NCBI GenBank assembly: GCA_030603665.1
Contig: JAUVXJ010000012.1
Location: forward strand, 1-64,000
DNA length: 64,000 bases
Reading direction: 5' to 3'
Source of the DNA: Chloroflexota bacterium
GTDB taxonomy: Bacteria; Chloroflexota; Anaerolineae; UBA7937; B3-Chlor
Shown here: positions 8,426 to 16,354 of the stretch, in pieces
Numbering within the stretch: the stretch's first letter is position 1
Layout of the letters: each line of letters starts with the position of its first letter
Notes under the pieces: generated by a model
The model's database searches: none
What the model was told of the DNA's origin: nothing
What the model saw: the letters and a program-made list of their open reading frames with translations, nothing else
Program-made: the position numbers and the translations under genes

Positions 8426-9625
8426 GTGAGGAAGATCCTTGTCCTATCGCCGAGTGACATCTTCCCCCCGGTTGATGGAAACAGCGAGAATACCTACCAC
8501 GTCGTCAAGTATCTGGCCTCTCGAAACATCCTGGGAGTTCTGCTCAGTCGGATATTCTCGCAGGGTGGCCCAGTAGATATCTCCCATCCTGAACTGACCA
8601 TTCGCTATTGCCCTGCCAGCGCCTTCGACCGGTTGCAGTACAAGTCCTTCCTGGTGAACCCCTACTACTACAGGGCAGCCGATGCTTTGATGCGTGATGT
8701 CGGTGCTGACATCATTCAGTGTCATGTGCTTTACACGATCCTTGTGGGATACTATCTCAAGAGGCGGCACGGAAGGCCCCTCGTCCTGGTGCAGGAGAAC
8801 GCTGAGTATGTGAAGCAGGTCAAGTTCGAGGCGCCAGGGTACGTCACTCTGGTGCTGAAGTGGCTGGAAGGGTTTGCCTGCCGAGTGGCGGACAGGATTG
8901 TGGCTGTGTCCGAGGTGGACAAGAGGCACATGGTGGATCTGTATGACGTGCCTGAGGACAAGATCCATGTCATAAACCACTGTGCTGACGAGGAAGTCTT
9001 CAGGTACAGGGCGGACGGACGGACCGAGGTTAGAGAAGCCTGGGGCGTAGGTCAAGACGACATGGTTATGATCTACGTGGGCAAGATGGATGCTCCTCAC
9101 AACACGGTGGCAACTCAGTACATCGCGGAGCGAATCTATCCTGTGGTGTCTGCGCAGTATCCGAACTCGTGGTTTGTGATCGTGGGTCAGAACTACGAAC
9201 ATCTGCTGGAGTACAAGCGGGACCGTTTGTTCTTCACCGGCTTCGTCACCAGCAGGAAGGATGAATCACCCAATCTGGCAGACTACCTCTCGGCGTCGGA
9301 TATCGTGATCGTTCCCATGGATCGCGGATCCGGGACGCGGCTGAAGATCCTTGAGGCCGCAGCGTGTTCCAGGCCCATAGTGTCCACCGAGATTGGCGCC
9401 GAGGGTCTACAATTCACCGACAGAGAGGAGATTCTGCTGACTGAAGACGTGGACGACGAGTTCATCCAATTGCTCTTGGGGCTGGTGAAGGATGAGGCCT
9501 TGAGGGAGCGACTAGGCAGGAGAGCGAGGGAGAAGCTCCTGGCGAGGTACAGTTGGGAGAGGGAAGTACGCAGATTCGAGGAGGTTTACCAGGGACTGGA
9601 CTCGGAGCGCAGGAACGATGTGTGA
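8426..9625 (+). CDS. GT4-type glycosyltransferase
   Basis: A 399-residue GT-B fold protein. The N-terminus KILVLSPSDIFPPVDGNSEN is the usual first strand and loop. The C-terminal Rossmann domain shows VMIYVGKMDAPHN, FFTGFV and VPMDRGSGTRLKILEAAACS, where GSGTRLKILEA is the donor-phosphate and Glu region shared with Chlorobium/Chloroflexus-type GT4 enzymes. The start is GTG 8426 preceded by AGCAG, 16 bases after the methyltransferase stop. Predicted to act in the cytoplasm on the growing glycan; donor and acceptor unknown. Confidence 0.82.
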   Translation: MRKILVLSPSDIFPPVDGNSENTYHVVKYLASRNILGVLLSRIFSQGGPVDISHPELTIRYCPASAFDRLQYKSFLVNPYYYRAADALMRDVGADIIQCHVLYTILVGYYLKRRHGRPLVLVQENAEYVKQVKFEAPGYVTLVLKWLEGFACRVADRIVAVSEVDKRHMVDLYDVPEDKIHVINHCADEEVFRYRADGRTEVREAWGVGQDDMVMIYVGKMDAPHNTVATQYIAERIYPVVSAQYPNSWFVIVGQNYEHLLEYKRDRLFFTGFVTSRKDESPNLADYLSASDIVIVPMDRGSGTRLKILEAAACSRPIVSTEIGAEGLQFTDREEILLTEDVDDEFIQLLLGLVKDEALRERLGRRAREKLLARYSWEREVRRFEEVYQGLDSERRNDV

Positions 9626-9669
9626 TTGACGCTGCCCTTGTGGGCTGCTTCCGAGGCTGAGGCATAGAA

Positions 9670-10890
9670 GTGCGAGTGCTGACTACGATCTTCGAGAAAC
9701 TAGTGCCCATCAGTGGGGGAGGAACACCGCGCATTTCAAGTCTGATCAAGGCTTTCGTGGCGCGAGGCCACGAAGTGCATGTGGCATCGTCCATCGCTGT
9801 GACGAAGGAAGAAGCCATTGTACGCTTCGGGTGCGAGAGCTGGGTGTCCCTTCAGGGCGTCAACCGCCTGGGCAGGTGGAAGATGCCCAAGTATCTGCTG
9901 GCCTACCCGTACAACATTCTGCGGGTGGCGGCCGCCGTCCGCAGGCTCAAGCCGGACCTGGTCGTCTCCCATAACTCCGTTGCTGGATATGGCGCTTTGC
10001 TGGGAAGGAGATCGAGTCCCGCGTCCCTCACGGTCTTGGACCTGACAGATCTACTCTTCGAGTACCTGGAGGACTATTCAAAGGGGGGATGGCTTCGGGC
10101 TGTGATGAGTGGCGGGCGCCTGCTGGAGAACAAGGCCATCAACGAGTCCGACCGCATTGTCACCATCAGCGAGGCTATGAAAGGGATAGCCGTGGAGTAT
10201 GGTGCACGCGAAGAGCACATCGATGTGGTGCACGATGGAGTGGACACCAGCGTCTTTCACCGGGTTGACGGGAGCGACTTGCGCAGCGAGCATGCTCGTG
10301 GTGCCAGTCACGTGCTCGTCTTTCACGGCGCAATCGACCCTCAAGACGATCCCGGACTGCTGATCGATGCGGCCCGCCTCGTGGTAGCCGAGCACCAGGA
10401 CGCTTGCTTTTGGCTGGTGGGAGATGGTAGCGCCGTACCCGAGCTCAAGAGGAAGGTGAGTGAGTACTCTCTGGGCAGCAACTTCTACTTCTCGGGCTGG
10501 GTGGAGCAGCACGAGATCCCGTACTACATCAGCGCCAGCGACGTCGGACTGGTGGTGCTTCCGGATGTGCTGTCGGCTCGAGGCCGCGTGACCCTCAAGG
10601 AGTTCGAGTACTGGGCATGCGGTGTGCCTGCTGTCCTCCCGCGTCTGCCGGCCTTGCAGGAGGTAGCTCAGGAGGGAGTGGCGGCGGTGTTCTACCAACC
10701 GGGCGATGCTAAGGACCTCGCGAGCAAGATCAGCCGCCTCCTTGAGGATGGTGACCTGAGGACGCGATTGGGGGAGGCCGGCTTGAGCGTGGTCAAAGAC
10801 ATGTTCGAGTGGGGCAAGCTAGCCGACCAGTTTGTGGTGTTGTGCGAGGACTATGTGCAGGGGAGTGGCAGTCTGATGGAGGTATCATGA
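9670..10890 (+). CDS. GT4-type glycosyltransferase
   Basis: A 406-residue GT-B protein. LVPISGGGTPRISSL is the N-terminal Gly loop, VTISEAMKGIAVEYG the domain boundary, and FHGAIDPQDDPGLLIDAA the start of the nucleotide-binding domain. In the donor pocket VLSARGRVTLKEFEYWACGV replaces the common EGFGLPxLEAMA, keeping KEFEYWA. The start is GTG 9670 with GAGGC upstream. The stop overlaps the next start by four bases (ATGA), showing coupling with the radical SAM enzyme. Donor and acceptor unknown. Confidence 0.82.
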   Translation: MRVLTTIFEKLVPISGGGTPRISSLIKAFVARGHEVHVASSIAVTKEEAIVRFGCESWVSLQGVNRLGRWKMPKYLLAYPYNILRVAAAVRRLKPDLVVSHNSVAGYGALLGRRSSPASLTVLDLTDLLFEYLEDYSKGGWLRAVMSGGRLLENKAINESDRIVTISEAMKGIAVEYGAREEHIDVVHDGVDTSVFHRVDGSDLRSEHARGASHVLVFHGAIDPQDDPGLLIDAARLVVAEHQDACFWLVGDGSAVPELKRKVSEYSLGSNFYFSGWVEQHEIPYYISASDVGLVVLPDVLSARGRVTLKEFEYWACGVPAVLPRLPALQEVAQEGVAAVFYQPGDAKDLASKISRLLEDGDLRTRLGEAGLSVVKDMFEWGKLADQFVVLCEDYVQGSGSLMEVS

Positions 10891-12332
10891 AAGTCCTGGT
10901 CGCCAATCCACCCTGGCCCGGTGAGGGCTACGGTGCGCGGTCCGATGTGCGCTGGCCTCACAAGAGGACGGATAAGTATCTGGAGTATCCCATCTACTTG
11001 GCGTACATTGTGGCTGTTCTTGAGGAGGCTGGGCTTGAGGTCGCTTTCGTAGACGCGGTGATGGAGGAGATGTCTATCGAAGCCTTCTCCGAGGCCGTAG
11101 CCAAGATTGGGCCGGACCTGGTCGTGATCGAGTGCTCAACGCCCTCCATCTATTATGACCTGGAATCGGCGAGGGCGGCCAAAGAGAGCACTGTAGGCAT
11201 ATTCGTCGCCTTGATCGGGTCGCATCCGACCTTCTTTCACCATGAGATACTTGAGGCGAATCCAACTGTTGACGGCATAGTGCGCGGGGAAGCGGAGATG
11301 ACCATCAAGGACTTGGCACTGGCTCTTGGTGAGGGGGACGATCTCAGCGGGGTGCCGGGTTTATCGTTCCGGCAGGGGGGCGAGATTCGCGTCAGTCCTG
11401 ACAGACCTTTGATCGAGGATCTGGATTCCATGCCGTTCCCAGCTCGGCATATTGTAAGCCAGGATGGCTATCGAGCCGCAATCTACTCTGGCGACCGGCC
11501 CACGGCCATGGTGAGTTCGAGGGGATGTCCCTATCACTGCGTGTACTGCCTCTGGCCTGACACTCTCTATGGGCACAGGTTCAGGGCTAGGAGCGCAGTC
11601 AACGTGGTGGACGAGGTGGAGCATGTCGTCAGGGACTACGGTGTGGACGAGATATACTTCGACGATGACTGCCTGACCCTGGACAAGAAGCGCGTGTTGG
11701 AGATGTGCAGGCTCTTGACGGAGAGAGAGATAGATGTGAAGTGGATCGTGCAGGCCCGGGTGGACACGGTGGACCGAGAGGTACTGGCCGCGATGAAGGA
11801 AGCCGGCTGTCACTATATCCTCTTCGGTGTAGAATCCGGCTCGCCGAAGATGCTGGAGGTCATGAAGAAGCGCATTACCCTGGACAGAGTCAGGGAGGCT
11901 TTCAGGGACTGCCGCGAGTTGGGAATCAAGACTCAGGCCTTCTTCTTGTTTGGTGTTCCGGGCGAGACTGAGGAGACCATCGAGGAGACCATCGAGTTCG
12001 CCAAAGAGCTGGATGCAGACAGCACTCAGTTCGCCATCGCCATCCCGCATCCGGGCACTGAGTTGTATCAGACGTGTATGGACAACGGGTGGCTCGTCTT
12101 CGATAGCTGGGAGGACTTTGCCGCTGAAAACTCCCTCATCGAGACAGAGGAGCTAACGCGGGAGGACGTGGAAAGGGCCAGGATCCGGGCGTATAGCCGG
12201 TACTACTTCAATCCCAGGTTCGTGGCCAAGTCGGTGCTCAGGGTACGCAGCCTGCAAGACATCAAACGTCTCTTCAGAGGGGGCCGGTCTGTCCTTGATC
12301 GAATCTCGTTCTTCCAAAGCCATGGTGGGTGA
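10887..12332 (+). CDS. B12-binding-domain radical SAM enzyme
   Basis: A 481-residue protein with an N-terminal cobalamin-binding-like Rossmann domain (residues 1-150) and a radical SAM barrel. Cys214-xxx-Cys218-xx-Cys221 (CPYHCVYC) is the [4Fe-4S] site; FGVESGS and FGVPGETEETIEET are standard SAM-contact segments. The N-terminal opening VLVANPPWPGEGYG is usual for class B radical SAM proteins, but no DxHxxG cobalamin-His motif is visible, so any B12 would bind without a His ligand. Such enzymes methylate unactivated carbons or rearrange rings; a role in C-methylating a sugar or the lipid carrier is inference. ATG 10887 (with TGGAGG upstream) was chosen over an earlier in-frame start inside the preceding gene. 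Confidence 0.83.
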   Translation: MKVLVANPPWPGEGYGARSDVRWPHKRTDKYLEYPIYLAYIVAVLEEAGLEVAFVDAVMEEMSIEAFSEAVAKIGPDLVVIECSTPSIYYDLESARAAKESTVGIFVALIGSHPTFFHHEILEANPTVDGIVRGEAEMTIKDLALALGEGDDLSGVPGLSFRQGGEIRVSPDRPLIEDLDSMPFPARHIVSQDGYRAAIYSGDRPTAMVSSRGCPYHCVYCLWPDTLYGHRFRARSAVNVVDEVEHVVRDYGVDEIYFDDDCLTLDKKRVLEMCRLLTEREIDVKWIVQARVDTVDREVLAAMKEAGCHYILFGVESGSPKMLEVMKKRITLDRVREAFRDCRELGIKTQAFFLFGVPGETEETIEETIEFAKELDADSTQFAIAIPHPGTELYQTCMDNGWLVFDSWEDFAAENSLIETEELTREDVERARIRAYSRYYFNPRFVAKSVLRVRSLQDIKRLFRGGRSVLDRISFFQSHGG

Positions 12333-12512
12333 TGGAAGAAGTGGGTCAGGCGGCCACCCTGTTCTGTCTTCGCAGTACCGTCGATGGATCTCGACGCCCC
12401 GAGATGTGGAAGCCGTGCTATCGCCGCCAGCCCTGGTAGCTATCCCTGGCCTGATCGTTGATCGCCCGCGAATCCTCTCGGGCAATGGTCCCTTCGCTCA
12501 TACGAGACACGC
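12333..12512. other. Intergenic gap before a methyltransferase
   Basis: I see no gene, clear promoter or terminator in these 180 bases. An open frame runs across them (12295-12735), but its product lacks any recognisable motif and it overlaps real genes at both ends. The true start of the next gene may lie further right, which would lengthen the gap to about 250 bases. Confidence 0.4.
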
Positions 12513-13490
12513 GTGCCGGGGCTGGCGAATGAGTGGAATCGCGCAGTCGGAGGGGGTTTGGCGCGAACTGGCGGCAAGGGCTATGTGCCGATTCACTGTC
12601 GACGGGTGTTATTCCCCAATACGTTGGAGGAACTGGTGGCTACCATCGATCATTTGTACGGATTGCCCCGGCGGATGGGTAGAGTGCTGGTACGGCATAC
12701 GCCGGTTCTCAACCTTCACCGCCGGTTGGAGTTGAGGTTGTTGAAGGCATGGTTAGGGGATTCCAGGGAGCGTAAGGTCCTTGACCTTGGCTGTGGGCGC
12801 ATTCCCTATGCGATGAAGCTGCCGTGGAATTCGGTTCTGGCTGTGGATATGTCCGTGGAGGCCCTTGGCGCAGCCGAGCGGCTTACGGAATACGTGGAGT
12901 TGGATGGAACATTTGCCTATGTGGCTGGCTGTGCAACCGCGATTCCACTCCAAGATGCTTTTCTCGAAGGCGTAGTGTGCAACTGCGTCCTGGAGCATGT
13001 CGTGGAGGACAGGCTGGCACTTGAGGAGATGCACCGAGTGCTGGAGCCCAGCGGCTTTCTCTTCTTGAGCGTGGACTGCGATGAGCGCAGGGTTGCTCTG
13101 GAATGGGTGGAGCGACTCCCCGGGTGGGTCAAACGTTGGCTGGCTCACGGTTGGGTCACCTCCGCCGACGACGACCTGAGGCAAAGGTTGCTTGACGACC
13201 TCGATCACCGATACCAAGTGGTTCGCCGATATTCAGCGCAGGCACTTCGCCGTGCCCTGGAAGAGGCGGGCTTTGAGGTGGTCAAGAGCTCCTACTATCT
13301 GGTGGGCCTCGGAGCCGCCATTCACGAGGCTGCCCACATGTTCAAGTTCATGGATGTAGACGACGGACTCAGCAGGATGATCTACTGGTTGGTTTCGCTC
13401 TTCACATACCCGCTGGTGATCCTCGGCGAGGATGGGACAAGTAAGGGTCATGGTTTGGCCTTCTTCGCAGTCAAGAAGGCAGAGGTATGA
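12513..13490 (+). CDS. Class I SAM methyltransferase
   Basis: Up to 325 residues. VLDLGCGRIPYAMKL is motif I, VLAVDMSVEAL motif II, and GVVCNCVLEHVVEDRLALEE followed by VLEPSGFLFLSVDC motifs IV-V. The C-terminal part adds a hydrophobic segment (about 285-310) that may touch the membrane. Substrate unknown; probably a glycan or lipid methylation enzyme. The start is uncertain: GTG 12513 has no ribosome site, while in-frame GTG 12585 follows AAGGG with good spacing and removes 24 poorly conserved-looking residues. It ends eight bases before the start of the UPF0104 gene. Confidence 0.78.
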   Translation: MPGLANEWNRAVGGGLARTGGKGYVPIHCRRVLFPNTLEELVATIDHLYGLPRRMGRVLVRHTPVLNLHRRLELRLLKAWLGDSRERKVLDLGCGRIPYAMKLPWNSVLAVDMSVEALGAAERLTEYVELDGTFAYVAGCATAIPLQDAFLEGVVCNCVLEHVVEDRLALEEMHRVLEPSGFLFLSVDCDERRVALEWVERLPGWVKRWLAHGWVTSADDDLRQRLLDDLDHRYQVVRRYSAQALRRALEEAGFEVVKSSYYLVGLGAAIHEAAHMFKFMDVDDGLSRMIYWLVSLFTYPLVILGEDGTSKGHGLAFFAVKKAEV

Positions 13491-13497
13491 TACCGCA

Positions 13498-14412
13498 ATG
13501 CCTGTAGCATCCAGAGTCAGGGTGAAGACCCTGCGCAGGGTCGGCCAAATCATCGTTGTGCTCTTCGCCGCTGTCCTTGCTGCAACCACGCTTCATGCAG
13601 GCTGGGCCGATATCGTTGCCTATGAGTGGGATCTCGACTATCCTGCCCTGATCATAGCCTTCTCCCTGATGCTGACCGTTGCGGCCTTCTACGTCTATCT
13701 GTGGAAGTCGATACTGGAGCGACTGGGCACGGCCTTGAGTTTTCGGAAGAGCTATCGCATATTCTTCCTGTCACAGTTGGCCCGGTACATACCAGGACAG
13801 ATATGGGGCGTCTTGGGCCTGGTGTACCTTAGCCAGAGAGAAGGTGTCTCCGGAGTGATATCCGGGGCCAGCGTAGCTATGCAGTTGTTGCTGCAAGTAG
13901 TCTCGGCCATCATCGTCTTTGCTGTTACCTTGCCCTTTTGGCCCGGCGTGGATTCGGCGACAGAGTTGTATGCGTTGCTTGTCTTCCTGCCTGTGGGTTT
14001 GATCATGCTACACCCAGCAATGGTGAGCCGTGGCCTGAAGTTGGCCTTGAGGCTCACAGGGCAACAGGAAATGGAACCGGTGAGCTGGAGTTACAGCTAT
14101 TTGCTGGGCCAGCTAGGTCTCTGGTGCGTCTTCTGGCTATTGAATGGCGTGGCCTACCGTTTTCTGATCGGGTCCATCTATTCGTCGCTCCTTCCTGGGG
14201 TGCCAGTCTTGGCGGGCGTATTCGCCATTGCATGGGTGGCTGGCTTCCTGAACGTCTTGACGCCTGCGGGTCTGGGAACGATGGAGATCACATTGGTTCT
14301 TCTACTCAGCTTCTGGCTTCCACCGCATGTGGCGACGATCGTGGCCATATGGACCAGGGTGGCCAGAACGGCGATCGACCTGGTGTGCGCCGCCATTGCT
14401 TGGAGGCTGTGA
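13498..14412 (+). CDS. UPF0104 / lysylphosphatidylglycerol synthase TM-like protein
   Basis: A 304-residue polytopic membrane protein with about eight hydrophobic helices. The family pattern is visible: FFLSQLARYIPGQIWGVLGL in the middle, then VAGFLNVLTPAGLGTMEITL near the C-terminus, where a Pro-Ala-Gly-Leu-Gly-x-x-Glu motif is conserved. Family members include the flippase domain of MprF and putative lipid or lipid-linked-sugar transporters. It is one of three such proteins in the window (also at 32244 and 60147), each placed among glycosyltransferases, suggesting lipid-linked glycan translocation. That is inference. ATG 13498 lies 8 bases after the methyltransferase stop; an in-frame upstream start is inside that gene. 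Confidence 0.82.
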   Translation: MPVASRVRVKTLRRVGQIIVVLFAAVLAATTLHAGWADIVAYEWDLDYPALIIAFSLMLTVAAFYVYLWKSILERLGTALSFRKSYRIFFLSQLARYIPGQIWGVLGLVYLSQREGVSGVISGASVAMQLLLQVVSAIIVFAVTLPFWPGVDSATELYALLVFLPVGLIMLHPAMVSRGLKLALRLTGQQEMEPVSWSYSYLLGQLGLWCVFWLLNGVAYRFLIGSIYSSLLPGVPVLAGVFAIAWVAGFLNVLTPAGLGTMEITLVLLLSFWLPPHVATIVAIWTRVARTAIDLVCAAIAWRL

Positions 14413-14446
14413 TGAGCAACGCTTCCGGGACGAGGGCAGGAAGGGC

Positions 14447-15373
14447 ATGAGCAGTGAGGAAGGCCAGGGGGTGATGGATCGTGGTGCAGAGCCACAGATC
14501 TGCAACCTGTGTGGTGAGCGCAGTCACACCCCTCTGTTCGCTGGCTTCCACCCTGGCATTGTGCAGTGCGACTCCTGCGGTTTGATATTCAATGCTGTCA
14601 TGCCGCTTGAGGAGGAACTGGCTAGCATCTATACGGAGGAGTACTTCACGAGCAAGGATTCCCTCCAGTATGGCTACACTAACTACCTTGCCGACCGCGG
14701 CAACATCGTCAAAACGGCCAGGAGAAGGCTGAAGGACATCGAGAAACTCAGACCATCAGGGTCGCTCCTGGATGTTGGGTGCGCCTTTGGCTTTTTCATG
14801 GACGTCGCGCGGGAGCGAGGTTGGACCGTTCGCGGAGTCGAGATATCGGAGTTCGCCGCCGAATACGCGATTGGAGAGCTGGGCCTGGACGTGGTCAACC
14901 ACAGCGCTGATTCCTGGGAATACCAGACACGATCTTACGACGTCATCACCATGTGGGACCTGATTGAGCATCTGCAAGACCCGGCGGGCACCCTAGTCAA
15001 GCTCGCCGGAGCATTGAAGGAGGATGGCATCCTTGTGCTGTCCACGCCCGATGTGGAGAGCCTTCCGGCCAGGTTGATGGGGGAGAAATGGCTGGGCTGG
15101 CAGCTGCGAAACGAGCACTTGTACTATTTCTCGCACTCCACTCTGGAGCGGATGCTCGAATCAGCTGGTCTGGAGGTCGTGAGGCGGATGCAGATCGGCA
15201 AGCACGTGAACTTCGACTTGTTCGCTGATCGCCTGGCGCTCTACGGCAAGACTTACGCCGCGTTGCTCCGAAATCTCAAGAAGCTGTTCCCCACACCGCT
15301 GAGCTTCTACGTCAATCCCCTGGATATCATCTGCATCTATGCCCGCTTGAGGAAAGGCCAGGATGTCGCTTAA
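14447..15373 (+). CDS. SAM methyltransferase with N-terminal zinc ribbon
   Basis: A 308-residue protein. Cys19-xx-Cys22 (CNLC) and Cys41-xx-Cys44 (CDSC) form a zinc ribbon ahead of the methyltransferase core. LLDVGCAFGFFMDVA is SAM motif I, VRGVEISEFAAEYA motif II, VITMWDLIEHLQDP motif IV. This layout is widespread among methyltransferases of glycan loci, some of which act on nucleotide-sugars, but no substrate can be assigned. ATG 14447 is preceded by GGCAGGAAGGGC. An earlier in-frame start would read into the preceding gene. The next gene overlaps this stop by 11 bases. Confidence 0.83.
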   Translation: MSSEEGQGVMDRGAEPQICNLCGERSHTPLFAGFHPGIVQCDSCGLIFNAVMPLEEELASIYTEEYFTSKDSLQYGYTNYLADRGNIVKTARRRLKDIEKLRPSGSLLDVGCAFGFFMDVARERGWTVRGVEISEFAAEYAIGELGLDVVNHSADSWEYQTRSYDVITMWDLIEHLQDPAGTLVKLAGALKEDGILVLSTPDVESLPARLMGEKWLGWQLRNEHLYYFSHSTLERMLESAGLEVVRRMQIGKHVNFDLFADRLALYGKTYAALLRNLKKLFPTPLSFYVNPLDIICIYARLRKGQDVA

Positions 15374-16160
15374 GGCGCTATCCATGACCTACTCATCAAG
15401 AATAGCCAACGCCAAGGCGTCGATCCAGAAGGGTGTCGCAGTTCTGCACGTGGGCTGTGGAGATGGATATCTCGACCGCTATCTGTGCACACGGTTCAGA
15501 AGGGTTGTGGGGGTTGACATAAACTTCGTGGAGCTTCAGGCGGCAGCGATGGCCCGAGGTGTGGAGACAGCCGAGTATGTGTTGATAGATGGCTTGGGCC
15601 TGCCTTTTGAGTCTGAGGTTTTTGATGCCATAGTGAGCGTTGACGTACTGGAGCATGCTGAGGATGACGTCGCACTCGTCGGAGAGATGAGCAGGGTCTT
15701 GAAGCGTGGTGGTCTTCTGAGCATGACGGTCCCCAACGCGAACTACCCGCCGACATTCGATCCCGTCAACTACCTACTGGAGCTGACCACGGGGAGGCAC
15801 TTGCCCTTCGGCATGTGGGGGTTTGGCCACCGGAGGCTGTACGAGGTCGAATCGCTTTGCCATCTCCTTCAAGACGTGGGACTCAGGACTCGTGGGGTCA
15901 CGCGGATGTCGTATTCGCTGGTGGGATTGATCGAGAACGCGTATTTGCTCAATCTAGTACAGCCCCTCACCAAGTCGAGCGCCTCCAACAGGCCGCTTGG
16001 TGTGGATGCCGAATCTACGGGGCTTTGGAGAAAGCTGGGCAGGGTGGAACCGCCCGCCTTCCTCGAGGCGGTACGGGATTCGCTAATCCGGCTGGACCAA
16101 CGCCTCTTCGGGAGGTCAGTGCGAAGCGTCAATTTCCTGGTGAGTGCCCAGAAGACGTAG
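15363..16160 (+). CDS. Class I SAM methyltransferase
   Basis: A 265-residue methyltransferase. VLHVGCGDGYLDRYL is motif I, VVGVDINFVEL motif II and IVSVDVLEHAEDDVALVGEM with LKRGGLLSMTVPN motifs IV-V. It is distinct from the zinc-ribbon enzyme just upstream, with which it overlaps (coupled translation). It is the fourth methyltransferase in nine kilobases, so the glycan may be heavily methylated, or one enzyme may act on the carrier lipid. ATG 15363 was taken; ATG 15384 is a possible alternative. The unit seems to end here, as a new promoter follows. Confidence 0.82.
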   Translation: MSLKALSMTYSSRIANAKASIQKGVAVLHVGCGDGYLDRYLCTRFRRVVGVDINFVELQAAAMARGVETAEYVLIDGLGLPFESEVFDAIVSVDVLEHAEDDVALVGEMSRVLKRGGLLSMTVPNANYPPTFDPVNYLLELTTGRHLPFGMWGFGHRRLYEVESLCHLLQDVGLRTRGVTRMSYSLVGLIENAYLLNLVQPLTKSSASNRPLGVDAESTGLWRKLGRVEPPAFLEAVRDSLIRLDQRLFGRSVRSVNFLVSAQKT

Positions 16161-16263
16161 GCACCACTTGCTGTACTGACGGCGCTAATGCAGGCCACGT
16201 CTGGCGTGGCAATGGCTTCTCAATGCTCTTTCCCCGTGCAAGCCCGGGTGGCTGGGACTTTCC

Positions 16264-16293
16264 TTGACCTCCCTCCCTGGAATCTGATAGAGT
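16264..16293 (+). promoter_or_regulatory. Candidate promoter for the large membrane-protein operon
   Basis: TTGACC (16264-16269) and TAGAGT (16288-16293) are 18 bases apart, with TG one base ahead of the -10 box. The -35 matches 5 of 6 and the -10 matches 4 of 6. It lies in the 194-base gap before a run of co-directional membrane-protein genes. Confidence 0.45.
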
Positions 16294-16354
16294 GCACACG
16301 GGCGCCCTGGGCCATTGAGGTCACAGGCGTGGTATCGGGAGGCATGTTCTGCGG

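Noticed and set aside
12295..12735. A 146-codon + strand frame across the gap after the radical SAM gene
   Set aside because: No motif, overlaps real genes at both ends in other frames, and lacks a ribosome site.
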